Assembly (NCBI GenBank): GCA_035633115.1
Contig: DASQFN010000023.1
Span: forward strand, 1-47,604
DNA from: Gemmatimonadaceae bacterium
GTDB taxonomy: Bacteria; Gemmatimonadota; Gemmatimonadetes; Gemmatimonadales; Gemmatimonadaceae
DNA: 47,604 nt
Direction: 5' to 3'
Part shown: piece by piece, positions 37,859-44,712 of the stretch
Numbering within the stretch: position 1 is the first letter of the stretch
Layout of the letters: every line of letters begins with the position of its first letter
Notes under the pieces: generated by a model
What the model was told of the DNA's origin: nothing
Databases searched by the model: none
What the model saw: only the letters and a program-made list of their open reading frames with translations
Program-made: the position numbers and the translations under genes

Positions 37859-40840
37859 CTAGGGCTCGGCTGGAATTTCGCTTACCCGTTCGACGCGCAG
37901 CACTCGGCGCATGGTCCGGCTGTTCGCCGTAATGGTCACCAGGTAGTCGCCCTCCGGAACCATCGGGCCGTCGCGTGACCCTCCAAACCCGGTGCCTCCG
38001 GCTTCGGGTACCTCCCCTGGCCGCGTCTCTGCGGGACGGAGATTGATCTCACCGGCTGCCACACCCGTTCGCGGACGGCCGGCAGTCGCATCCGTGCGCA
38101 CCGCCTTGAGCGAATCTTCGCGGGCCTGTCGCAGACGCGCCCTGGCGATGCTGTCACGCAACGCCGCCGGCCCGAGCGGCCGCTGCTGCCGGCGAAGATC
38201 CCACACCACGCGATGCACTCCAGCTCCGCCCGGGCCGGTGAGCCGCCGCACGACGTCGCCTTTGACGTCGGTAATCACGATCCGCGCCGTGTCGCGACGC
38301 GAATCGCCGCCCGCCAGGCGATACACGAGCGATGCACCAAACGGCGGATTGTCCGCGACAAATAGTCTGTTCCCTTCCCATCTCTGCGCGAAGCTGGTTG
38401 CGTACTGATACGCGGTCACCGGCTCGAAGAAATGGGCCGGTTGCCGAATCACGCTGTCGGTGAGCTGTTGAAGCGGGGCGATGTCGGCGACCCAGATGGA
38501 CCGGCCGTGAGTGCCTGCGATGATCTCCCGATCGCGCGGATGAATCCTCAGGTCGTGAACCGGAACTGTCGGGAGCCCCGTCATGAAGCGCTGCCACGAG
38601 ACCCCGCGGTTAGCGGAGACGTACGCGGCGATGTCGGTCCCGACGAAAAGCAGATTGCGATTATGAGGATCTTCGCGGACGACGTGGATGAAATCGACTC
38701 CGGTCGCGGGGAGATTGTTCGCGATGGAACGGAATGTCCTGCCAAAATCGTTCGATACGTACAGATATGGTTTGAAATCGTTTTCGCGGTGGCCGTCGAA
38801 CGCGACGTATACCGTTGCGGTATCGAAGTGCGACGCTTCTACGCGGCTCACCCACGTGCGAGCGGGCACAGCGGGGAAACGTCTCGTAAGATCGGTCCAT
38901 GCTGCGCCATCGTTTGTCGAAAGCCACACGTTGCCGTCGTCGGTTCCCGCCCAGAGGATGCCGGGGCGTATCGGGGATTCCGCGAGAGTCGTAATCGTGC
39001 CGTGCGTCTCCGCTCCGGTGGCGTCCCGGGTTATCCCCCCGGTTGTTCGCATGCTGAGGATGATGCGCGCCGAATCCCTGGTCGAGAGATCAGGAGAGAT
39101 CGGAAAGAAATGATCGCCCCGATCGGTTGACCTCAGAACGCGGTTGCCCGCCATGTAGACCGTGGTCGCCGCGTGTGGCGAGAGGAAGAACGGGGCCATC
39201 CAGTTGAAGCGATATCGCATCGACGTGTCAGCTACGGCTCGCGCACGAATCGCGGCCAGCGCGGCGGAGATCTGTGGCGTTTCCGGTTTGGTCGTGTCAC
39301 CGCGGGCGATGATGACCGAGTCCTCGAAAATCGCGCCGGGCGGGCGGCCGCCACCACGCATGATCGACGTTCGCGAATTGGTGAGAACGTTGAGCCGCGA
39401 CGCGTTCCCGCCCTGAGATTCGCTGTAGATGATATTGGGATCATTCGGATCCTGCGCCGTATAGAAGCCGTCACCGCCGCCGACATTCTGCCAATCGGCG
39501 TTCGTGGGTCCAAATCGTCCGCGCGTTCTCGTCGGCCCGCACCATGACCCGTTGTCCTGAAGGCCGCCGCACACGAAGTACGGCTTCTGCATATCGAAGC
39601 TGACCGCGTAGAACTGGCCAAGCGGGATGTTGTTGATGAAATCGTACGTCCCTCCGCGGTCCCAGGTCACCGCGATGCCGCCGTCGTCGCCGAGGATGAA
39701 ATGCTCGGGGTCGTTGGGATCGATCCACATCGCGTGCCAGTCGACGTGGACGGAAAGTGCGCCGCGTCGCTCAGTCTTTCCGCCGTCGTCGGAAAAACGA
39801 AACACCGACGACATCCAGTACACACGATTCGGATTCCGTGGGTCGACCCGCACCTGCGAGTAGTAGAACGAACGCGCATCCTGCTCGTTGCGCCGCATGA
39901 GCGTCCATGTCGCGCCGCCGTCGCTCGAGCGATAGAGGCCACTCACCCGCCGTTGAGCCCGCGCCGTATCCGGCCGCATTCCCCTTGGGAGGGGCTTCGG
40001 AAGCGTGTCTGCCTCAACGAGCGCGTAGAGCGTCTTCGCATCGGAAGGCGCTATGGCCAGGCCGATTCTTCCTTTCATCGTCTCCGGGAATCCGCCGCCT
40101 TTTATCTCGGACCACGTGGCACCCGCATCGGTGGTTTTCCAGAGGGCGCTTCCCGGGCCGCCGCTCTTCAGGAAATACGGTCCGCGTACACGCTCCCAGC
40201 TCGATGCAAAGAGCGTATTGCGGTCACTCGGATCCATCGCGATGTCAACGAAGCCGGCCTTGTCGCTGATGAATTTCGCGAGCTTCCACGTCGCACCGCC
40301 GTCGGTGCTCTTGTAGAGTCCTCGCTCCGGATTCGAATTCCAGGTATGCCCGACCGAGGCGACGTAGACGATGTTCGCGTCCTGCGGATCGACGACTATT
40401 CGGCCAATGTGCTGCGTCGCGGCGAGTCCGGTCAGCTTCCACGTCCGGCCCGCGTCGGTCGATTTGTAGACCCCTCCGCCAGGGGAAATCGAGTTTCGCG
40501 AATCCTCTTCGCCCGTCCCGGCATAAAGGATGTCGGGATTCGACGGAGCGACGGCGAGGTCCCCCATCGATATCACGGCTTCCTTGTCGAAGATCGGGAA
40601 GAACATCGTCCCGTTGCTGACGGTCTTCCAGATTCCGCCCGTTGCTGCGACTACGTAGAAAATCTTCGGGTTCCGTGCATCGACCTCGATGTCAGTGATG
40701 CGGCCGGCCATTACCGCCGGGCCGATCGACCGCCATTTGAACGCGGCAAGCGTGGCTGAATCGAGCGGGGCTGAAAGCTGCGCCGCGGATTGCGTGGATA
40801 GCGCGACGCCGAGAACCAGGAGTGGGTATACCTTTTTCAT
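37859..40840 (-). CDS. Secreted BNR/sortilin (VPS10)-like propeller protein
   Basis: A 993-residue exported protein with signal peptide (MKKVYPLLVLGVALSTQSAA|Q). Residues 30-800 hold many BNR/Asp-box-type repeats (V-Y-K-S-T-D-A-G-R-T-W, L-Y-K-S-T-D-G-G-A-T-W, L-Y-R-S-S-D-G-G-A-T-W) typical of sortilin/glycosyl-hydrolase-like beta-propellers, followed by a beta-rich C-terminal part. Homologues are common as putative glycosyl hydrolases or peptidase-associated proteins in soil bacteria, but catalytic residues are not evident, so function is open. It lies 35 nt downstream of the MFS gene on the same strand. Confidence 0.85.
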   Translation of the reverse strand: MKKVYPLLVLGVALSTQSAAQLSAPLDSATLAAFKWRSIGPAVMAGRITDIEVDARNPKIFYVVAATGGIWKTVSNGTMFFPIFDKEAVISMGDLAVAPSNPDILYAGTGEEDSRNSISPGGGVYKSTDAGRTWKLTGLAATQHIGRIVVDPQDANIVYVASVGHTWNSNPERGLYKSTDGGATWKLAKFISDKAGFVDIAMDPSDRNTLFASSWERVRGPYFLKSGGPGSALWKTTDAGATWSEIKGGGFPETMKGRIGLAIAPSDAKTLYALVEADTLPKPLPRGMRPDTARAQRRVSGLYRSSDGGATWTLMRRNEQDARSFYYSQVRVDPRNPNRVYWMSSVFRFSDDGGKTERRGALSVHVDWHAMWIDPNDPEHFILGDDGGIAVTWDRGGTYDFINNIPLGQFYAVSFDMQKPYFVCGGLQDNGSWCGPTRTRGRFGPTNADWQNVGGGDGFYTAQDPNDPNIIYSESQGGNASRLNVLTNSRTSIMRGGGRPPGAIFEDSVIIARGDTTKPETPQISAALAAIRARAVADTSMRYRFNWMAPFFLSPHAATTVYMAGNRVLRSTDRGDHFFPISPDLSTRDSARIILSMRTTGGITRDATGAETHGTITTLAESPIRPGILWAGTDDGNVWLSTNDGAAWTDLTRRFPAVPARTWVSRVEASHFDTATVYVAFDGHRENDFKPYLYVSNDFGRTFRSIANNLPATGVDFIHVVREDPHNRNLLFVGTDIAAYVSANRGVSWQRFMTGLPTVPVHDLRIHPRDREIIAGTHGRSIWVADIAPLQQLTDSVIRQPAHFFEPVTAYQYATSFAQRWEGNRLFVADNPPFGASLVYRLAGGDSRRDTARIVITDVKGDVVRRLTGPGGAGVHRVVWDLRRQQRPLGPAALRDSIARARLRQAREDSLKAVRTDATAGRPRTGVAAGEINLRPAETRPGEVPEAGGTGFGGSRDGPMVPEGDYLVTITANSRTMRRVLRVERVSEIPAEP

Positions 40841-40875
40841 GCGGAGAATTTACCGCGAACTACACAGATGCGAGT

Positions 40876-42228
40876 CTATACCTCATCCCAGATGCGCCGT
40901 TGACGAGTCTCCTCGAGCGTGATCGAGCCGACGATGAAAGTCATCAGCGCAATCACACTCGGATAAATGAGTCCGGCATAAATGTTACCCGTGCGAGCCA
41001 CGAGAGCGGTGGCGATGAGCGGGAGGAATCCGCCGAACCAGCCATTCCCGAAGTGATACGGCAGCGACATTGAGGTGTAGCGCACCTTCGCCGGAAATGA
41101 TTCCACGAGGAACGCTGCCACAGGCCCGGTGATCATGGCGGCGATCGTGATCTGAATGACGATCAGGAGAACTATTGCCGGAGCATTCAAGGGACTCGAA
41201 AAGGAAACGATGCCGCGATAGATGGCGAAATACGACAGCGCGCCGATGAGGTTTCCAGCCATCATCAGTCGTTTGCGACCGACTCGGTCGGACAGCGTTC
41301 CGAAGAAGATGAACGCAGGAGTTCCTATCACCAGTGACACCGCGAGGATGCCATAAGCGGTGTCAGTAGGAATTTTCAGTACGGTCTGGAGAAAGAAGAG
41401 CGCGTAGAACTGGCCCGTATACCACGTGACCGCCTGGCCAGCCGTAACGCCGAAGAGGATCTTCAACACGAGCTTCCATTTGGGCCAGGTGTCGAAGCTC
41501 TCCCGCACCGGAGTTGTCGATGCCCCACCCTGCGTTTTCAACCGCGAATAAAGCGGCGATTCTCCGAGCTGCATGCGGATGTAGAACGAAACAAGCACGA
41601 GCGCGATCGAGAGGAAGAAGGGGATTCTCCATCCCCATTCCGCGAACGCAGCATCGCCAACCGTCCTGCGAGTGACGAGGATCACAACGAGTGAGACGAA
41701 CAGACCGAGCGTTGCCGTCGTCTGAATGAAGCTCGTGTAGAAGCCTCGTCTGCTGTCGGGCACGTGCTCCGCGACATACACGGCCGCACCCCCGTATTCG
41801 CCGCCAAGGGCGAGCCCCTGAAGCAGGCGGAGAATGACGAGAATGATCGGCGCGGCGATGCCGATGGTCGCGTAGCCCGGCAGGAAACCGATCGCCGCGG
41901 TCGAGCCGCCCATGATCAGCAGCGTCGCGAGAAACGCGATTTTGCGTCCGACGCGATCTCCTAGCCGGCCGAAGAAAAGCGCGCCGAGCGGTCGCACGGC
42001 AAACCCGACGGCGAACGTGGCAAGGGTCTTGAGAAAATTCGCGGTCGGATTTCCCGCGGGATAAAACTGTGTCGCAATGATCGTGGCGAGGCTTCCGAAG
42101 ATGAAGAAATCGTACCATTCGATCATCGTGCCGGCAGTCGAAGCAGCAATGACGCGCCAGATCCCCGCGGGCGAGCTTACCGGCTCGAAGCGAGTGGACG
42201 CAGCATCCTTGTCCGGCATGGCACCCAT
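40876..42228 (-). CDS. MFS transporter, metabolite:H+ symporter (MHS) type
   Basis: A 450-residue permease with 12 helices. MHS features: A-G-T-M-I-E-W-Y-D-F-F-I-F-G in the first helix, G-R-L-G-D-R-V-G-R-K (loop 2-3), L-Q-G-L-A-L-G-G-E-Y-G-G-A in helix 4, and G-T-L-S-D-R-V-G-R-K-R (loop 8-9). The family includes ProP, KgtP and ShiA, which take up osmolytes or carboxylates with protons. ATG 42228 is chosen, though no Shine-Dalgarno is seen; ATG 42219 is possible. It is divergent from pxpABC with 56 nt between starts, so oxoproline or a related carboxylate is a reasonable but unproven substrate. Confidence 0.88.
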   Translation of the reverse strand: MGAMPDKDAASTRFEPVSSPAGIWRVIAASTAGTMIEWYDFFIFGSLATIIATQFYPAGNPTANFLKTLATFAVGFAVRPLGALFFGRLGDRVGRKIAFLATLLIMGGSTAAIGFLPGYATIGIAAPIILVILRLLQGLALGGEYGGAAVYVAEHVPDSRRGFYTSFIQTTATLGLFVSLVVILVTRRTVGDAAFAEWGWRIPFFLSIALVLVSFYIRMQLGESPLYSRLKTQGGASTTPVRESFDTWPKWKLVLKILFGVTAGQAVTWYTGQFYALFFLQTVLKIPTDTAYGILAVSLVIGTPAFIFFGTLSDRVGRKRLMMAGNLIGALSYFAIYRGIVSFSSPLNAPAIVLLIVIQITIAAMITGPVAAFLVESFPAKVRYTSMSLPYHFGNGWFGGFLPLIATALVARTGNIYAGLIYPSVIALMTFIVGSITLEETRQRRIWDEV

Positions 42229-42284
42229 AGGGGCGGAAAGGTGCGTCTCCGGCAATGGGCGGGCTAGATTCGATCGGACAAACA

Positions 42285-43061
42285 ATGACTGACACTCAAT
42301 CGACTGAATCGATCGACCTCAACGCCGACATCGGCGAGTACACAGGCACTTCAGGCGCTTCGCTCGACGCCAGCATCCTCGAGCTGGTGAGCTCCGCCAG
42401 CATTGCCTGTGGCGGCCACGCCGGCGACCTGGAAGTAATGCAGCGAACCGTGGACTACGCTGCGAGTCGCGGCGTCGCCATCGGCGCGCATCCGAGCTAC
42501 CCCGACCGCGAGAATTTCGGAAGGCGCGAGATGGAAATTTCGGAGGAAGAGCTCGGGGACCAGATCGTATCGCAGATCGAAGCGCTGGCTGACTGTTGCG
42601 CGAGAGCGGGGGTGAACCTTCGCTACGTCAAGCCGCACGGAGCGCTTTACAATGTGGCAGCGCGTGATGCGGAGGTTGCACGAGTGATCGCAGAAGCCGT
42701 ACGCAGCGTTGACCCGGCGCTTGTTCTTCTAGGTCTCGCGGAGAGCACCATGATTTACGAGGCCGAGCAGGCAGGGCTTTCGGTGGCGTGCGAAGCATTC
42801 GCGGATCGTGCCTATCTCTCCAATGGAACTCTGCTGTCGCGCGACCGCGCGGGCGCCGTGCTCCACGACGCCGCGACAGTGGCGAATCGCGCGGTCGTAA
42901 TCGCACGTGATCATTATGTGCAGACAGTGGACGGGGCTCGCCTCGAAGTCAAAGCCGATTCCCTCTGCATTCACGGCGACAATCCCGAGGCCTTGTCTCT
43001 CGTCACGGCCACGAGGCAAGCCCTCGAGGGAGAGGGATTCGCAATCCGGCCATTCGCTTGA
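42285..43061 (+). CDS. pxpA: 5-oxoprolinase subunit A (LamB/YcsF family)
   Basis: The 258-residue protein begins with D-L-N-A-D-I-G-E-Y, the LamB/YcsF hallmark, followed by S-I-A-C-G-G-H-A-G-D, G-A-H-P-S-Y-P-D, V-K-P-H-G-A-L-Y-N and E-A-F-A-D-R-A-Y. With PxpB and PxpC it hydrolyses 5-oxoproline (pyroglutamate) to glutamate using ATP. ATG 42285 is chosen because it starts the family sequence; an upstream in-frame ATG at 42255 overlaps the divergent promoter space. The family consensus D-x-N-x-D-x-G-E is fully kept. TTG of pxpB overlaps its TGA by 4 nt. Confidence 0.95.
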   Translation: MTDTQSTESIDLNADIGEYTGTSGASLDASILELVSSASIACGGHAGDLEVMQRTVDYAASRGVAIGAHPSYPDRENFGRREMEISEEELGDQIVSQIEALADCCARAGVNLRYVKPHGALYNVAARDAEVARVIAEAVRSVDPALVLLGLAESTMIYEAEQAGLSVACEAFADRAYLSNGTLLSRDRAGAVLHDAATVANRAVVIARDHYVQTVDGARLEVKADSLCIHGDNPEALSLVTATRQALEGEGFAIRPFA

Positions 43062-43726
43062 GCGAGCTCTGGCCACGATACCTGGAGCTCGGCGATTCGG
43101 CGATCACGGTCGCGCTCGGTGAGGGAATCTCCCGGAAGCTGAGTCGGGAAGTCGCGGACCTCACCCGAGCACTTGCAGCCTCGAATATCGAAGGGATTCT
43201 CGACATAGTCCCGGCTTACGCCAGTCTCACGGTCTATTTCGACCCGCGCCGGGTTGCGTTCGACGAGCTGACGACGAGCCTCCGCAGCGCGGTCGCGCAT
43301 TCACGCGCCGGAACCTCGAGCGTCGCGACGGACGACACACAGGGAAAAACCATTCGGATTCCAACTCGATACGACGGGGAGGATCTCGCTGACGTCGCCG
43401 CGAGAACCGGATTGTCGCGCGACCGAATTGTCGAGCTTCACTCGTCGCGGGAGTACCGCGTGTATGTGATCGGATTCGTTCCGGGGTTTGCATATCTGGG
43501 CGAGCTGGACGAGGCGTTGGTGCTGCCGCGCCGAGCGACGCCAAGAAAGCGAGTCCCCGCGGGATCCGTTGCGATCGCGGAAGCGCAGACCGGCATCTAT
43601 CCATTCTCGACGCCGGGAGGATGGCATCTGCTTGGAACGACACGAGTGACGATGTTCGATGTTGCCGCCCCTGAGCCAGCGCTGCTTCGCGTTGGAGACA
43701 CGGTGATCTTCGAGCCGATCGACTGA
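43058..43726 (+). CDS. pxpB: 5-oxoprolinase subunit B (KipI/AHS1 family)
   Basis: A 222-residue protein with the allophanate-hydrolase subunit 1 fold: early L-G-D-S-A-I-T-V, Y-A-S-L-T-V-Y-F-D-P, I-P-x-R-Y-D-G-E-D-L, then Y-V-I-G-F-V-P-G-F-A-Y-L-G and P-R-x-x-T-P-R-K-R-V-P-A-G-S-V-A-I-A, S-T-P-G-G-W-H-L-L-G. These match PxpB/KipI. TTG 43058 is the start, overlapping the pxpA stop; no other in-frame start gives the full domain. The 3' end shares one base with pxpC. Confidence 0.95.
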   Translation: MSELWPRYLELGDSAITVALGEGISRKLSREVADLTRALAASNIEGILDIVPAYASLTVYFDPRRVAFDELTTSLRSAVAHSRAGTSSVATDDTQGKTIRIPTRYDGEDLADVAARTGLSRDRIVELHSSREYRVYVIGFVPGFAYLGELDEALVLPRRATPRKRVPAGSVAIAEAQTGIYPFSTPGGWHLLGTTRVTMFDVAAPEPALLRVGDTVIFEPID

Positions 43727-44712
43727 TGATCGTCGTCGATCAGGCGCCCCCTTATCTCACGGTTCAGGACGCAGGCCGCGTTGGATATCGATCGAGCGGA
43801 GTACCGCCGGCGGGGGCGATGGACCAATGGTCTCTCGCCATGGCGAATGTTTATGCAGGCAATCAGCGGAATGCTGCCGCGCTCGAGTGGGCCGTAGGAG
43901 GCGGAGCACTGCGGTTCGAGCACGAAACAATCATAGGACTCGCGGGCGCAGAAGTCGATGCGGCGATCGGCGACAGACCTGTTCAATCTCCGGGATCGTT
44001 TGTGGTTCGATCCGGTGAGGTACTGAAAGTTCGGGCAATTACGGCGCGGAGGTTTCTGTATCTCGCATTACACGGCGGAATAGAGTGTCCTGTCGTTCTC
44101 GGCAGCCGGAGCACTTATCTCCCTGCGAGCTTCGGCGGAATCGAAGGAAGACGGCTCACGAACGGCGACGTGCTCTCGTCCGGAGCATTGGCCCTGCCGC
44201 AGAGGCACAGCGTGGACGGAGGACTTCAGGAATCAGCGGGAGAACCAGATTACAACGCCACTACTGTGCGCGTCATCCCGCGATCGGCAGACGCGGCTGA
44301 CCAACGACATTCGGGCGCGAGAGATCCGGACTCGGAGCTGTTCGCGCGCTTCGTGGAACAGCAATACACCGTAACAGCAGCATCGGACCGAATGGGTTAT
44401 CGTCTCGAATCAGCTCAGCCACTCGCGGGAGCACGGGCGTCGATTACGTCAGAGCCGGTGTGTGCGGGGACGATTCAGCTCACGCCCAGCGGACAACCGA
44501 TAGTGCTGATGGCGGACGCGCCGACGATCGGCGGCTATCGCATAGTCGGAACGGTGATCTCATGCGACCTGCCGGTAGTCGCACAGTGCGTTCCCGGCAG
44601 AACGCTGCGCTTCGAGCGAGTATCCGTTGAGAAAGCACACGCGCTTCTGGAACAAAGCGAGCGCGCGCTGTTGCGGCTCCTCAGGGCGGCGTCCGCGCCA
44701 GCAGAATACTGA
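43726..44712 (+). CDS. pxpC: 5-oxoprolinase subunit C (KipA/AHS2 family)
   Basis: A 328-residue protein: T-V-Q-D-A-G-R-V-G-Y, G-V-P-P-A-G-A-M-D (AHS2 N-terminal signature), L-E-W-A-V-G-G-G-A-L-R-F, Y-L-A-L-H-G-G-I-E-C-P, S-D-R-M-G-Y-R-L-E, and S-E-P-V-C-A-G-T-I-Q-L-T-P-S-G-Q-P-I. Completes PxpABC. ATG 43726 shares its A with the pxpB TGA. The 3' end overlaps the convergent Ig/SGNH gene by 32 nt. Confidence 0.95.
   Translation: MIVVDQAPPYLTVQDAGRVGYRSSGVPPAGAMDQWSLAMANVYAGNQRNAAALEWAVGGGALRFEHETIIGLAGAEVDAAIGDRPVQSPGSFVVRSGEVLKVRAITARRFLYLALHGGIECPVVLGSRSTYLPASFGGIEGRRLTNGDVLSSGALALPQRHSVDGGLQESAGEPDYNATTVRVIPRSADAADQRHSGARDPDSELFARFVEQQYTVTAASDRMGYRLESAQPLAGARASITSEPVCAGTIQLTPSGQPIVLMADAPTIGGYRIVGTVISCDLPVVAQCVPGRTLRFERVSVEKAHALLEQSERALLRLLRAASAPAEY

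Noticed and set aside
39701-40759. Plus-strand open frame of 352 codons opposite the BNR-propeller gene
   Set aside because: Antisense shadow of repeated BNR codons; no ribosome-binding site and no motif.
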